Below, piece by piece: positions 1 to 9,477 of a DNA stretch of 64,000 nt (position 1 is its first letter; each line of letters opens with the position of its first letter). The stretch is from Saccharibacillus sp. CPCC 101409 (GTDB lineage: Bacteria; Bacillota; Bacilli; Paenibacillales; Paenibacillaceae): assembly GCF_030518235.1 (NCBI RefSeq), contig NZ_JAULSA010000002.1, forward strand, positions 310,001-374,000, given 5' to 3'. A model generated the notes under the pieces. The model saw only the letters and a program-made list of their open reading frames with translations. It did no database searches and was not told the origin of the DNA. A program made the translations under genes and the position numbers.

Positions 1-575
1 GGCCGGAAAGCAAACAGGTGTCGGTCAAAGTTCCGGTGTTCTCGTTCGCCAAGCTGCGCCGCGTCGAGCCGACGCTCGGTCCGGAAATGAAATCGACGGG
101 CGAAGTCATGGGGCGCGACAAGCATTATGCCAAAGCGCTGTACAAAGGTCTGGTCGGCGCGGGCATGAAGATCCCGGCCACCGGCTCGATCATCGTGACC
201 GTAGCCGACAAAGACAAAGCCGAAGCGGTCGAGCTGATGCAGGGCTTCTACACGCTGGGCTACTCGCTGATGGCGACCGGCGGCACGGCCAAAGCGCTCG
301 AAGACGCCGGCATTCCGGTAACGAGAGTCAACAAGCTGAGCGAAGGCGAGCCGAATATTCTGGACAAGATCCGCAGCGGCGAAGCGAACTTCGTTTTCAG
401 CACTCTGACCAAAGGCAAAACGCCGGCCCGCGACGGCTTCCGCATCCGCCGCGAAGCGGTCGAGAACGGCGTGGTCTGCATGACCTCGCTCGATACGGTC
501 GCGGCGCTGCTCGATATGCTGGAAACGGTCAGCTTCACTTCCCGCGCCATGCCGGCGAGCGTGCTGAACGTTTAA
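1..575 (+). CDS. carB: Carbamoyl-phosphate synthase large subunit, C-terminal part (partial)
   Basis: The frame is open from the first base, so the gene begins upstream of the window. The visible 190 or so residues are the end of the large subunit, which makes carbamoyl phosphate for pyrimidine and arginine synthesis. The first part ([20 protein letters not shown]) is the end of the second ATP-grasp half. It is followed by the MGS-like allosteric domain with [12 protein letters not shown], a glycine-rich ATGGTAKAL loop and [14 protein letters not shown]. Next come pyrF and pyrE on the same strand, as in the usual Bacillales pyr operon. A GC hairpin at 607-633 separates it from pyrF. Identification is secure; only the fragment can be described. 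Confidence 0.95.
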   Translation, partial: PESKQVSVKVPVFSFAKLRRVEPTLGPEMKSTGEVMGRDKHYAKALYKGLVGAGMKIPATGSIIVTVADKDKAEAVELMQGFYTLGYSLMATGGTAKALEDAGIPVTRVNKLSEGEPNILDKIRSGEANFVFSTLTKGKTPARDGFRIRREAVENGVVCMTSLDTVAALLDMLETVSFTSRAMPASVLNV

Positions 576-606
576 ACGATCGGATAAGTATAGAAAAAAA
601 CGAACA

Positions 607-633
607 AGGCGCCGCGCAGATCCTGCGGGCGCC
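607..633 (+). other. GC-rich hairpin between carB and pyrF
   Basis: AGGCGCC...GGCGCCT forms a near-perfect stem with an ATC loop. No T run follows, so it is more likely an mRNA-stability or processing hairpin than a full terminator. Confidence 0.45.
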
Positions 634-683
634 TCTCGTATGCGCGGAACGCACAGAATACGGAACACGGAGGTCGTTTAGTT

Positions 684-1421
684 ATGATCCACGCACAGAC
701 TTCGCGGATGGCGCAGCGTCTGATGGTCGCGCTCGATTATCCGGACGAACAGGCGGCGCGTCGATTGATCGGCAAACTCGAAGGCATTCCCTGTTATATG
801 AAAGTGGGCATGCAGCTGTTCTACCAGGCGGGACCGCAGTTCGTGCGCGAACTGAAATCGCTGGGCTACTCGGTTTTTCTCGACCTGAAAATGCACGATA
901 TCCCGAACACGGTCAAAGGCGGCGCAAGCAGCATCGCGAAGCTCGGCGTCGATATGTTCAACGTGCATGCGGCGGGCGGCTCCGCTATGATGCAGGCCGC
1001 CGTGCAGGGCGTGGAGGAAGCGCTGGCGAATGACGCTTCATTAAGCCGGCCGCTGGTCATCGCGGTGACGCAGCTGACGAGCACCGACGCCGCGACCATG
1101 AACGGCGAGATCGGCATTCCCGGCAGCGTCGAGGACGCGGTGGTTCGCTATGCGAAACTGGCCGCCGGCGCGGGGCTGGACGGCGTGGTGGCGAGCCCGC
1201 TCGAAGCGGCGGGTATCAAAGACGCGTGCGGAAAGGATTTTCGCACGGTAACGCCGGGCATCCGGCCGGCCGGCAGCGCGGCGGACGACCAGTCGCGCAC
1301 CCGGACGCCGGGCGAAGCGATAAGCGGAGGCAGCGACTACATCGTGGTCGGCCGGCCGATTACGGCGGCGTCCGACCCGAAAGAAGCGGCGATTCGAATT
1401 ATAGAGGAGATGATGGGATGA
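684..1421 (+). CDS. pyrF: Orotidine 5'-phosphate decarboxylase
   Basis: This 245-residue protein catalyses the last step of UMP synthesis, decarboxylation of OMP in the cytoplasm. The family signature [11 protein letters not shown] gives the catalytic Asp67, Lys69 and Asp72. The end carries the phosphate-binding [11 protein letters not shown] motif. Length is normal for bacterial PyrF. GGAGGT at 668-673 supports the ATG at 684; a second ATG at 708 is possible but has no clear ribosome site. The stop overlaps the pyrE start in an ATGA junction, so the two genes are translationally coupled. Confidence 0.96.
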   Translation: MIHAQTSRMAQRLMVALDYPDEQAARRLIGKLEGIPCYMKVGMQLFYQAGPQFVRELKSLGYSVFLDLKMHDIPNTVKGGASSIAKLGVDMFNVHAAGGSAMMQAAVQGVEEALANDASLSRPLVIAVTQLTSTDAATMNGEIGIPGSVEDAVVRYAKLAAGAGLDGVVASPLEAAGIKDACGKDFRTVTPGIRPAGSAADDQSRTRTPGEAISGGSDYIVVGRPITAASDPKEAAIRIIEEMMG

Positions 1422-2059
1422 GTATCCAAACGACGACGGAAAACAAGATTGCGGCGGATCTGCTGAAGATCGGCGCGGTGGCGCTGCGTCCGGAAGAGCC
1501 TTTTACCTGGACTTCGGGCATCAAATCGCCGATCTACTGCGATAACCGGCTGACGATGGCTTATCCGGAAGTGCGCGAGCGCATCGCGGAAAGCTTCGCG
1601 CAGTTGATCCGCGAGCGGTATCCGGACGCGGAAGTGATTGCCGGAACGGCGACGGCGGGTATTCCGCACGCGGCCTGGGTAGCGCAGAAGCTGAATCTGC
1701 CGATGGCGTATATCCGCGACAAAGCCAAAGGACATGGCAAGCAGAACCAGATCGAAGGATCGATCAAGGCAGGGCAGAAAGTCGTCGTGATCGAAGACCT
1801 GATCTCTACCGGCGGAAGCTCGCTCAAAGCGGCGCTGGCCGTGCGCGAAGCCGGAGCGCAGCCGCTGGCCGTGCTGGCGATCTTCAGCTATCAGCTGGAC
1901 CGCGCGGAGTCGGCGTTTGCCGAAGAAGGCGTGCCGCTGGCCACGCTCTCCAATTACACGGCCCTGATGCAGACGGCGCTGGAACTGGGCACGATCCAAG
2001 AAAGCCAGATCGAGCTGCTGAAGTCCTGGCGCGAAGATCCGTCGGCGTTCGGACGCTGA
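1418..2059 (+). CDS. pyrE: Orotate phosphoribosyltransferase
   Basis: This 213-residue enzyme joins orotate to PRPP to give OMP, the step before PyrF. The PRPP-binding signature [14 protein letters not shown] lies at residues 122-135, and the N-terminus has the typical [15 protein letters not shown] stretch. The start ATG overlaps the pyrF stop (ATGA), with GAGGAG a few bases upstream. This is the last gene of the pyr operon, because a strong terminator follows about 60 bp after the stop. Length and gene order are normal. Confidence 0.96.
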   Translation: MSIQTTTENKIAADLLKIGAVALRPEEPFTWTSGIKSPIYCDNRLTMAYPEVRERIAESFAQLIRERYPDAEVIAGTATAGIPHAAWVAQKLNLPMAYIRDKAKGHGKQNQIEGSIKAGQKVVVIEDLISTGGSSLKAALAVREAGAQPLAVLAIFSYQLDRAESAFAEEGVPLATLSNYTALMQTALELGTIQESQIELLKSWREDPSAFGR

Positions 2060-2119
2060 GTTTTTATCGCGCATCGCACCGCACAAATCGAACCGATCGC
2101 CGATCCGCGGCCGTGACAC

Positions 2120-2156
2120 AAGACCGGTCCTCCTTCGGGAGGTCCGGTCCTTTTTG
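2120..2156 (+). terminator. Intrinsic terminator of the pyr operon
   Basis: A 12-bp stem with one mismatch (GACCGGTCCTCC against GGAGGTCCGGTC, TTCG loop) is followed by CTTTTT. Confidence 0.9.
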
Positions 2157-2268
2157 TCACTTATTTTTCATCTTGTCCGGCGCTTTGCGGCGTTTGGCGC
2201 TGGACGCGTCCGGCGTAATACGATAAGCTTTGGTACAAACAGGCCAGACAACGAGAGGGGCAACCGGC

Positions 2269-3822
2269 ATGAACAGGGGAAAAGGTCCGAGGGCGGCGCA
2301 TGCGGTATTCGTGTTGGCTGCGCTGATTCTGCTGTCGGGCTGTTTTTCCGCAGACCGGCAGACGATGCCCGAAGCTTCCGCAAAAGGCGAAAACGACAGC
2401 GGCGGCAAAGAAACGGGACACCGGGCGACGCTGCGCATCGGGATACTGAGCGGGGAGCGGGGAGACCGCTACTACCGCGAAACGTACACCGCCGTCTACG
2501 AATACACCCACCCGGGCGTCAAGATCGAGATCGTTCCGGCCGTCGATACGTCGCGCTACCGGTATATCGATCCCGACTCGGAAGATTACAAAGTGGAAGA
2601 TCCGCTGAAAGAGCTGCAAAAGCTGGCGGAGCAGGGCGGAGCGGATCTGTTTATCCTGGACGCCGAAACGCTGCGGGCCGCGGCGGATAATGGCTGGACG
2701 ACGCCGCTTGCGCCTTTTATGCAGCGGACGGGCGAGTCGGAAAGCGACTTTGCGCCCGGCGTGATCGACGGACTCAAAAAGCTGGGGAACGGGGAGCTGC
2801 AGGCGCTGACGCCGGAGTTCGCTTCCACCGCTTTGTACTATAACGCCGACTGGTTTGAACAAAACGACGTGAAGCCGCCGGAGGACGGAATGACCTGGGA
2901 GCAGGCGTTTGCGCTGGCGCGGGCGGCGAGCGGAGAGAAACCGGGCGGCGGGCATATGTACGGACTGTCGTTTACCCAGACGCTGGCCGAAGATCCGCTG
3001 TGGGCGATTCGCCCTTATACCGAGCCGCTCGGCTTGACCACCTTTGACCTGGAAAAGCGGGATATGACCGTAAATACGCCGCAGTGGCAATCGGTATGGA
3101 CCTCGCTTGCGGATATGACGCGCCAGGGTGCGATTCCGCTGGACAAGCGGCCGGCCGAATCGCCGGAGAAGTACGACCCGTTCGGCGGCGATCTGTTTCT
3201 GGGCGGTCAAACGGCGATGACGATCGCGGACAGCGGTTACGCGGCGGAACTCAATACGGCAGCGGCCAACGCCAAATGGATTCCGGACTTCCGCCCTTTC
3301 GAATGGAAAACGGTGAGGCTGCCGGTGCATCCGGGATTCGAAGGCATAGGGTCCGGCGTCAAGCTGGGCGATACGTTCTCGATCAGCTCGCAGAGCGCGA
3401 AGCAGGAAGCGGCCTGGGACTTTATCCGTTTCGTAACGGGCGAACCGATGCAGGAGATGCGCCTTCAGGACCCGTACCGGATGCCGTCGCGTCTGAGCGT
3501 GATTGCGGAAGAAGCCAAAGAAAACGGGTACCGGAGCGAGGCGTTTACCGAGCTGCGGCCGGCCGAGCCGATCGCGGAACGCGAAGACGAGGAGGTCCAG
3601 AACAATCCGCAGCTCTGGCAGATCGGCGATACCGGCAAAAAGCTGTTTATCCGGGTGCTGCAAGAGCAGCTTCCGGTCGACCGGGCGCTGGAACAATGGG
3701 AAAACGACGGCCGCAAATGGCTGTACGGACCGTTTACGGAAGACGGCACGCTGACGATGGCGCACCCGGCGCGAAAGCCCGAGGTTGCCTGGAGCTTATC
3801 GGAAGCGGTAAAAACATCTTGA
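2269..3822 (+). CDS. Orphan extracellular solute-binding lipoprotein (family 1)
   Basis: A 517-residue secreted lipoprotein. The signal peptide ends in the lipobox LLSGC with Cys25 as the lipidated residue, followed by a polar linker. The body shows family-1 sugar-binding features: FILDAETLR, ALYYNADWF and MTWEQAFALARAA. An ATG 39 bases upstream is in frame, but the one at 2269 has the ribosome site GAGAGGGG and gives the proper signal peptide. No permease or ATPase gene is adjacent, so its transporter partner, if any, lies elsewhere. The substrate cannot be told; similar orphans can act in sensing. The stop codon lies inside the -35 box of the downstream tRNA promoter. Confidence 0.85.
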   Translation: MNRGKGPRAAHAVFVLAALILLSGCFSADRQTMPEASAKGENDSGGKETGHRATLRIGILSGERGDRYYRETYTAVYEYTHPGVKIEIVPAVDTSRYRYIDPDSEDYKVEDPLKELQKLAEQGGADLFILDAETLRAAADNGWTTPLAPFMQRTGESESDFAPGVIDGLKKLGNGELQALTPEFASTALYYNADWFEQNDVKPPEDGMTWEQAFALARAASGEKPGGGHMYGLSFTQTLAEDPLWAIRPYTEPLGLTTFDLEKRDMTVNTPQWQSVWTSLADMTRQGAIPLDKRPAESPEKYDPFGGDLFLGGQTAMTIADSGYAAELNTAAANAKWIPDFRPFEWKTVRLPVHPGFEGIGSGVKLGDTFSISSQSAKQEAAWDFIRFVTGEPMQEMRLQDPYRMPSRLSVIAEEAKENGYRSEAFTELRPAEPIAEREDEEVQNNPQLWQIGDTGKKLFIRVLQEQLPVDRALEQWENDGRKWLYGPFTEDGTLTMAHPARKPEVAWSLSEAVKTS

Positions 3823-3847
3823 CTCTCTCTTCGAATAATTTTATACT
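3819..3847 (+). promoter_or_regulatory. Promoter of the fMet-Ile tRNA unit
   Basis: TTGACT at 3819-3824 and TATACT at 3842-3847, spaced 17 bp: a near-consensus vegetative promoter about 20 bp before the first tRNA. It overlaps the end of the lipoprotein gene. Confidence 0.85.
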
Positions 3848-3872
3848 AGATCATGTCGCTGTTCGAAGATAT

Positions 3873-3946
<74 letters not shown>

Positions 3947-3993
3947 TTGATGTGCTGTACCGGCACGGCCCCTCCGGGCTGCCTCCGGAACCA

Positions 3994-4067
3994 GGACCCT
4001 TAGCTCAGTTGGTTAGAGCTACCGGCTCATAACCGGTTGGTCACAGGTTCGAGTCCTGTAGGGTCCA
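3994..4067 (+). tRNA. tRNA with CAT anticodon, probably tRNA-Ile2
   Basis: This 74-nt cloverleaf has a 7-bp acceptor stem GGACCCT/AGGGTCC and anticodon CAT at 4028-4030. The C4-G69 and C5-G68 pairs resemble the lysidine-modified Ile2 tRNA rather than elongator Met. CCA is not encoded. Elongator tRNA-Met remains possible. Confidence 0.9.
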
Positions 4068-4075
4068 TAGCGGCG

Positions 4076-4110
4076 AAACCCCTGCTCCGAAAGGAGCAGG
4101 GGTTTTTTGT
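4076..4110 (+). terminator. Terminator of the tRNA unit
   Basis: A perfect 10-bp stem CCCCTGCTCC/GGAGCAGGGG with a GAAA loop, followed by TTTTTT. Confidence 0.92.
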
Positions 4111-4119
4111 TGTTTTTAT

Positions 4120-5301
4120 CTACAGCGCCCCAAACACGATATTCCGCAGCTTCCGCGTAATCGGCAGCGTGCCGGCGTCGCGCTTTTGCACCATGAACAG
4201 GAACGTCAGCTTGTCCTGCGGACTGTTGACGAAGTAGGCGCCCAGCCAGCCGTCCCAGCCGTATTCGCCGGCGCTGCCGATCAGGCCGGCTTGGCCGGGA
4301 TCGGTCATGATGCGCATCTGGTTGCCGTAGCTGTGGCCGGCCAGGGAGTGCCAGCCGTCGAAATTTTGCTGCTGGCGGGCGGTCAGCGTAGCCGAAGTCA
4401 AATACTGCACGGTTCGCGGGTTCAACACCTTCGTTCCGTTCAGCTCGCCGCCGTTCATCAGCATGGTCGTGAATTTGGCCGCGTCGTCGATCGTCGAAGC
4501 CAGGCCGGCTCCGCCCGACTCGAACGCCGGCTGTCGGTCCAGTTGATGCACAATCCCGAGATGATCGCCGGCGTACAGCGACAGGCCGCTTTCGCCGTCG
4601 TTTTGATACGTTTTCGCCAGACGGCCGCGTTTGTCTTCGGGCAGCCAGAATCCGGTGTCGCGCATATCCAGCGGGCCGAAGATTTCCTGCTGCAAAAATT
4701 CACCGAAACGCAATCCGCCGGCCGTTTCCACGATCGCGCCCAGCACGTCCGCCGACGTTCCGTACTGCCAGCTCGAACCCGGTTCGAACGACAGCGGGCC
4801 TTCGCCCAGCCGGTTGGCGAACTCCAGGGTGCTTACCGGGTTATCGCCGTGCAGGCGGCTGTCCAGATCGCGCAGCAGCGCCTCGGTATGCCGCCCCGCC
4901 AGATCGTCTCCGCCGTACACCAGTCCGGAAGTCATATTCAGCAGATCGTGGATGGTCACTTCGCGGCCGGGCTGCGTCAGTTTGCCGCCTTGTTCGACCT
5001 GCTGTCCCCGGAAGCCCGGGAGATAACGGCTGACCGGATCGAACAGATCGATCTCGCCGCGCTCCAGCAGGATCATGACGGCCGCGGCGGTCATCGGCTT
5101 GGTCATCGAATACAGGCGGAAGATGGAGTCTCTGGCGATGCTGCGCTGATTCTCGATATCGGCCAGTCCGTCTTCGTGATAAAACGTTTCGCGGCCGCTC
5201 TGGATCACCATCAGGTTGGCGCCGGCGATTTCGCCGCGCGCGATACCGGTTTCCAGCGTTTGTTTCAAACGGTCTATCGTAGAGGGTTCAAGCATAATCA
5301 T
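4120..5301 (-). CDS. Beta-lactamase-fold serine hydrolase (class C/esterase type)
   Basis: A 393-residue protein of the beta-lactamase/DD-peptidase fold. The catalytic Ser-x-x-Lys motif is SMTK at residues 65-68 and the second-motif tyrosine is Tyr180 (WQYGTSAD). Near the end, GEYGWDGWLG takes the place of the third motif. There is no signal peptide, so it is probably a cytoplasmic esterase or peptidase rather than a resistance enzyme. The start (MIMLEP) has AAGGAG a few bases upstream. A cre-like box lies about 55 bp upstream. It runs in the same direction as the AraC gene behind it, and the two may be co-transcribed. The substrate is unknown. Confidence 0.85.
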   Translation of the reverse strand: MIMLEPSTIDRLKQTLETGIARGEIAGANLMVIQSGRETFYHEDGLADIENQRSIARDSIFRLYSMTKPMTAAAVMILLERGEIDLFDPVSRYLPGFRGQQVEQGGKLTQPGREVTIHDLLNMTSGLVYGGDDLAGRHTEALLRDLDSRLHGDNPVSTLEFANRLGEGPLSFEPGSSWQYGTSADVLGAIVETAGGLRFGEFLQQEIFGPLDMRDTGFWLPEDKRGRLAKTYQNDGESGLSLYAGDHLGIVHQLDRQPAFESGGAGLASTIDDAAKFTTMLMNGGELNGTKVLNPRTVQYLTSATLTARQQQNFDGWHSLAGHSYGNQMRIMTDPGQAGLIGSAGEYGWDGWLGAYFVNSPQDKLTFLFMVQKRDAGTLPITRKLRNIVFGAL

Positions 5302-5355
5302 AACGTCTCCTTCTCGTATAAAACTCGGCAGGGCTCGCCCCGCTCCATTCCACAT

Positions 5356-5369
5356 AGTAAGCGCTTTTG
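5356..5369. promoter_or_regulatory. Candidate cre (CcpA) site
   Basis: AGTAAGCGCTTTTG matches the cre consensus TGWAARCGYTWWCA at 11 of 14 positions. It sits between the AraC gene and the serine hydrolase gene. Confidence 0.4.
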
Positions 5370-5385
5370 CGCCGGTTGTATAGAG

Positions 5386-6165
5386 TTACAATTCCGCTTT
5401 GTATCGGCTCGGCGTTTTCCCGGTGAACTTTTTGAACTGCCGCATAAAATGCGTTTCGTTCTCGTAGCCGCACAGGGCGGCCACGCCGCCGATCGACGGC
5501 GAACCGTTCTCCAGCAAATACTTGGCGAAATCGAGGCGGCTGTGGATCATATCGAGCGAGACGGGCAGCCCGAACAGTTCTTTATACAGATGCTGAAAAT
5601 AAGACCGGCTCAAGTTGACCCGCTCCGCCAGCTCGCTTACCGTATACCGGTTCTGCGGATTGCTGTAGAGCAGGCTGCGGATCTCCGTCAGCTGATGGTA
5701 GTAGCGGGCCGCGCTCTCTGCACGGGGGCCCAGACGGCGCAGATTGCCGAGTTTCATCAGAAAGCCCGTCAAGTCGGAATCGACGATGCGCTCCTGCAGC
5801 GGGCCGCCGAGCCACATGCTGCGCTGGAGTTCCATCATCAGCCTGGATACGGTCGCCGGGTGCAGCGCGGGAACGGGTTCGTCGAGCGGAAGGCTCAATT
5901 CGCGCAGCAGATCGGGAGCTTCCGGTCCGGCGAAATGCAGCCAGTCGTTGATAAAGCCGCGGTCCGCGTTGCGGTAGCGGTAAGGCGTATCCGGCCGGAA
6001 CACGATCCAGGTATCCGGCTGCACGGTGAAACTTGTTTGCTGCAAATCGACGTGGGTGCGGCTTTTGAATAAGACGAAAACATAGCATCCCGATCCCGCC
6101 GGACGGTCGATGCGAATCCCTTCCGGATGTACGGTATTGAAGCCGCACTTAATCATTTTCAACAT
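5386..6165 (-). CDS. AraC-family transcriptional regulator
   Basis: A 259-residue protein with an N-terminal cupin-like sensing half (VLFKSRTHVDL, WIVFRPDTPYRY) and a C-terminal AraC DNA-binding domain over about residues 160-257 (YTVSELAERVNLSRSYFQHL, YENETHFMRQFKKFTGKTPS). The start has GGAGGA at a good distance. It is divergent from the GH88 gene at 6300, with 134 bp between them, so it probably controls GH88 and DUF2264 from that shared region. The inducer is not visible; a released uronide or sugar is a reasonable guess. Confidence 0.9.
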   Translation of the reverse strand: MLKMIKCGFNTVHPEGIRIDRPAGSGCYVFVLFKSRTHVDLQQTSFTVQPDTWIVFRPDTPYRYRNADRGFINDWLHFAGPEAPDLLRELSLPLDEPVPALHPATVSRLMMELQRSMWLGGPLQERIVDSDLTGFLMKLGNLRRLGPRAESAARYYHQLTEIRSLLYSNPQNRYTVSELAERVNLSRSYFQHLYKELFGLPVSLDMIHSRLDFAKYLLENGSPSIGGVAALCGYENETHFMRQFKKFTGKTPSRYKAEL

Positions 6166-6299
6166 GCGCTGTTCCTCCCGATCGCACGATAAGTCAGTTT
6201 TTGCCCATTATAGATTATCGCTTTGCGCTCCGGCAAGGCTTTATAGTAAAAGGGAAGCGCGCAGCGCGAGAACTTAACGGCGAAAGGGAGGAAAGCGCA

Positions 6300-7445
6300 A
6301 TGACGAAGTATGTATGGAATGAAGAAAACGGAGCGTGGCTGGACGGGGTGTGGGAGCGGCTGCAAACGAAAATGTCGGCGGAGTGCGAGCGCATCGGAAG
6401 CGGCATCCCTTATATTCCCGTAAACGGACAATATAAAGATCTAGGCGAAAACGATATTTACTGGTGGACCAACGGGTTCTGGGGCGGGATGCTCTGGCAG
6501 ATGTACCATGCGACAGACGACGAAGCTTACCGGGCCGCGGCTGAGCGGGTGGAACAGCGTCTGGATACCGCGCTGCACGGCTTCGAGCATCTGCATCACG
6601 ACGTGGGCTTTATGTGGCTGCACACCGCGGTCGCCAATTACCGGCTTACCGGCAGCGCGCAGTCGAGGACGCGGGGGCTGCACGCGGCGACGATCCTTGC
6701 GGGCCGCTACAATCCGGCAGGGAAGTTTATCCGCGCGTGGAACGACGAAGGCGGAGTCAACCGGGCGGGCTGGATGATTATCGACTGTCTGATGAACACG
6801 CCTCTGCTGCTGTGGGCGAGCGAAGAAACGGGAGATCCGCGGTTCCGCCAGATTGCGGTCAACCATGCGGATACCGTGCTGCGTACGACGCTGCGTCCCG
6901 ATGGTTCGGCCAATCATATTATGATCCTCGATCCGGACAGCGGCGAGGTGCTGGACAATCCGGGCGGACAGGGCTTCGAAAGCGGTTCGTCCTGGAGCCG
7001 GGGGCAGGCCTGGGCGCTGTACGGCATGGCGTTAAGTCACAGGCATACGGGGAAAAAGGAATATCTGGACGCCGCCAAGCGCACTGCGCATTACTTTATC
7101 GCCAATGTCGCTTCTACGGACGATCTGCCGCTGGTCGATTTCCGCTCGCCGGCGGAGCCTCTCGTGTACGACTCGACCGCCGGAACGTGCGCGGCCTGCG
7201 GACTGCTGGAGATCGCGGAAGCCGTGCCGGAGCATGAACGGCGGATGTATATCGACGCGGCGCTGCGGATGCTCAAAGCGCTGGAGCATAAATTCGCCGA
7301 CTGGAATCCGGAAAAAGACGGCATCATCGGAGGCGGAACGGTGGCGTATCACGGCGGCGAGCGCGAAGTCCCGATTATTTACGGCGATTACTTCTTTATC
7401 GAAGCGGTGCTGCGGCTGCGGGAGCAGGGGGCGCATTTATGGTGA
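6300..7445 (+). CDS. GH88 unsaturated glucuronyl hydrolase
   Basis: A 381-residue cytoplasmic (alpha/alpha)6-barrel enzyme without a signal peptide. GH88 enzymes remove the 4,5-unsaturated uronic acid left by polysaccharide lyases. The two catalytic aspartates of the family (Asp88 and Asp149 in the Bacillus GL1 enzyme, 61 residues apart) are matched by Asp101 (HHDVGFMW) and Asp162 (MIIDCLMN), also 61 apart. GGGAGGAAAG precedes the ATG at 6300. The stop overlaps the start of the DUF2264 gene by 7 bp, so the pair forms an operon. The polysaccharide of origin cannot be told from sequence. Confidence 0.93.
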   Translation: MTKYVWNEENGAWLDGVWERLQTKMSAECERIGSGIPYIPVNGQYKDLGENDIYWWTNGFWGGMLWQMYHATDDEAYRAAAERVEQRLDTALHGFEHLHHDVGFMWLHTAVANYRLTGSAQSRTRGLHAATILAGRYNPAGKFIRAWNDEGGVNRAGWMIIDCLMNTPLLLWASEETGDPRFRQIAVNHADTVLRTTLRPDGSANHIMILDPDSGEVLDNPGGQGFESGSSWSRGQAWALYGMALSHRHTGKKEYLDAAKRTAHYFIANVASTDDLPLVDFRSPAEPLVYDSTAGTCAACGLLEIAEAVPEHERRMYIDAALRMLKALEHKFADWNPEKDGIIGGGTVAYHGGEREVPIIYGDYFFIEAVLRLREQGAHLW

Positions 7446-8587
7446 GCGGCAGCGGGGAAGAACAGCGCCGCTGCTGGCTGGAGGTCATGCTCGGGATCGG
7501 ACAGCCGGTATTGGAAGCCCTGGCCAAACGCAAACTGAAGCAAACGCTACCGCTGGACTTTCATCCCGACCGCGCGCCCTACGCCTGCCTGGAAGCGTTC
7601 GGACGTCTGGTCTGCGGCATGGCGCCGTGGCTGGAGCTGCAAGGATTGGAAGGCGAAGAAGAAGAGCGGCGCGCACGCTGCGCCCTGCTGGTGCTCGACG
7701 GCATCGACGCCGCGACCGATCCGGATTCGCCGGATTATATGAACTTTTCCGATCAGGGACAGCCGCTGGTGGATGCCGCTTTTCTGGCGCACGCGCTGGT
7801 CCGGGCGCCCGTCTCGCTGGCGGGGAGGCTGAGCGGAGAGGTCAAAGCGCGCCTGATCGCGGAACTGCGCAAAACGCGCCGGACCGTTCCGCCCAAAACC
7901 AACTGGCTGCTGTTCAGCGCGATGGTCGAAGCGGCGCTGTGCGTGCTGGGCGAAGACGACTACGACCGGATGCGGATCGACTGCGCGCTGCATTTTCATA
8001 TGGAATGGTACAAAGGCGACGGGATGTACGGCGACGGCAAAGACTTTCACTGGGACTACTATAACAGCTTCGTGATCCAGCCCATGCTGGTCGACCTGAT
8101 TACATTGTTCGAGCACGATTCGCCGGCGTACGAAGAAATGAAGCCGCTTATCCTGGCGAGAGCGGCCCGCTACGCTTCGGTGCTGGAGCATATGATCGCG
8201 CCCGACGGGACGTATCCGGCGATCGGTCGTTCGATCGTGTACCGTTTCGGCGCGTTCCAGCATCTGGCGCAGGCGTGCTTGCAGCATTTCCTGGAAAAGA
8301 AAATCGAGCCCGCCCAGGCGCGCTGCGCGCTGACGGCCGTGATCCGGCGCACGATGGAAGCTCCGGGCACGCTGGACGAGCAGGGCTGGCTGAGACCCGG
8401 ATTGTACGGCTATCAGCCGGAGCTGGCGGAAGGGTATATCAGCATCGGCAGCCTGTATCTGTGCTCGACCGTGTTCCTGCCTTTGGGCCTGGCGCCTTCC
8501 GAGCCTTTCTGGGCGGGCCCGCCCGCCGCGTGGACTTCGGTCAAGATTGCGGGCGGCGAACGGATGGACGGGGACTATGCGCTGTAG
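7439..8587 (+). CDS. DUF2264 family protein
   Basis: A 382-residue protein without signal peptide, recognised by the DUF2264 signature stretches NWLLFSAMVEAAL, WYKGDGMYGDG and HWDYYNSFVIQPML. DUF2264 proteins occur in polysaccharide-degradation loci and are predicted helical-toroid enzymes; to my knowledge no general activity is assigned. The C-terminus (residues about 300-382) looks like the shorter members of the family. It overlaps GH88 by 7 bp, pointing to joint action on a uronic-acid-containing glycan. A bidirectional terminator follows. Confidence 0.85.
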   Translation: MVSGSGEEQRRCWLEVMLGIGQPVLEALAKRKLKQTLPLDFHPDRAPYACLEAFGRLVCGMAPWLELQGLEGEEEERRARCALLVLDGIDAATDPDSPDYMNFSDQGQPLVDAAFLAHALVRAPVSLAGRLSGEVKARLIAELRKTRRTVPPKTNWLLFSAMVEAALCVLGEDDYDRMRIDCALHFHMEWYKGDGMYGDGKDFHWDYYNSFVIQPMLVDLITLFEHDSPAYEEMKPLILARAARYASVLEHMIAPDGTYPAIGRSIVYRFGAFQHLAQACLQHFLEKKIEPAQARCALTAVIRRTMEAPGTLDEQGWLRPGLYGYQPELAEGYISIGSLYLCSTVFLPLGLAPSEPFWAGPPAAWTSVKIAGGERMDGDYAL

Positions 8588-8642
8588 CCGCCGGACGCGG
8601 CGCGAATACGGACCGCCGCTTCAACGACTCAAATAGGAACGC

Positions 8643-8679
8643 CAAAAAACCTGCTCTCCTCCGGGGGAAGCGGGTTTTG
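8643..8679. terminator. Bidirectional terminator
   Basis: The stem AACCTGCT.../AGCGGGTT is flanked by six A on the left and four T on the right. It can end the DUF2264 transcript on the plus strand and, more strongly, the small minus-strand gene at 8711-8866. Confidence 0.7.
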
Positions 8680-8710
8680 ACGATGGATGCAGTACCTTTG
8701 AAGACACGCC

Positions 8711-8866
8711 CTAATCGAACAAGCGAAAAATAAAGCGGAAAACCAAAAAAATCGTTCTCGGTAAGAAAATGAAAATCTGGTACAGGAGATCAAGCAGTTC
8801 CAGGATATCGAAAAAACCGACCTTTTCTCCGTTTTGCCGGCGTCTGCGCCGTTCGCTTCTGCTCAT
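8711..8866 (-). CDS. Small basic membrane-anchored hypothetical protein
   Basis: A 51-residue protein with a basic N-terminus (MSRSERRRRRQNGEK) and a hydrophobic aromatic C-terminal half (LLYQIFIFLPRTIFLVF), which looks like a single membrane segment. GAGGAGGAAT precedes the chosen ATG, and a terminator with seven T follows. It has all the parts of a real small gene, but I do not recognise a family. Confidence 0.7.
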   Translation of the reverse strand: MSRSERRRRRQNGEKVGFFDILELLDLLYQIFIFLPRTIFLVFRFIFRLFD

Positions 8867-9188
8867 CGGGATTCCTCCTCGGCGGATGGTTTGAAGCCGT
8901 GTCAACGCCTGCGCGGAAGCCGGGCCGAAAGATGTGATGTCGATAAATTCCGCTTTTGTCGGTTGACCCTGTTTTAGAAAGTTATAAAGTTATCGAGTTA
9001 GCAAATCTAACATAACATCCAAAGATTAACCCGATTTTTTCGTTTTGAAACGCTTTTCGGCCCAAAAACATTTGCTTTTTAAAGCTCCGGGGTGGTACAG
9101 TTAGGATACTGCAAAAGGAGTACAATTTGATGGGCTGTTCCTTCAGGAGCGGGTTATCCGTTTGTGGGTCCTTATTAAGGAGACTCAT
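8867..9188. other. AT-rich intergenic stretch, no recognised gene
   Basis: About 320 bp, AT-rich around 8990-9080. I see no coding frame or repeat array. A possible extended -10 (TAGGATACT near 9102) could serve the small gene at 9189, but no convincing -35 box was found. Confidence 0.4.
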
Positions 9189-9416
9189 ATGGAAATTGAA
9201 GAACGCAACGTTGTCAAAATGCAGAGCGACCTGCAGCGCATTTTTGCCAACGGTTATTTCGTCGTCATCCGGGTGCGCAGTTCGGAAGATCTGTTCGTCG
9301 GACAGATTACGGAACTCAACGTCGAAGGCGGCAAACTGACGATCGGAAAATGGGGAGAGCTGAAAGAACTGTCGATCGACGATATTCTCAGCACCGAAGT
9401 TCCCGGCCACGAATAG
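9189..9416 (+). CDS. Small conserved-looking hypothetical protein
   Basis: A 75-residue acidic protein (MEIEERNVVKMQSDLQRIF...). The predicted beta-rich run YFVVIRVRSSEDLFVGQITEL suggests a small barrel-like domain. AAGGAG at 9177-9182 and the ATG at 9189 fix the start; an upstream in-frame GTG-type start has no ribosome site. No signal or membrane segment. It is a single-gene unit ended by the terminator at 9478. No family recognised. Confidence 0.65.
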   Translation: MEIEERNVVKMQSDLQRIFANGYFVVIRVRSSEDLFVGQITELNVEGGKLTIGKWGELKELSIDDILSTEVPGHE

Positions 9417-9477
9417 AAAGGCTGCAAGACGTTTATGAATAGAGAAGCTGTCCGGCGGCGCCGGTTTGAGCTTCGCG

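Noticed and set aside
3994-4067. Elongator tRNA-Met for the second CAT tRNA
   Set aside because: The C4-G69 and C5-G68 pairs and overall similarity to Bacillus Ile2 make tRNA-Ile2 more likely. Not fully excluded.
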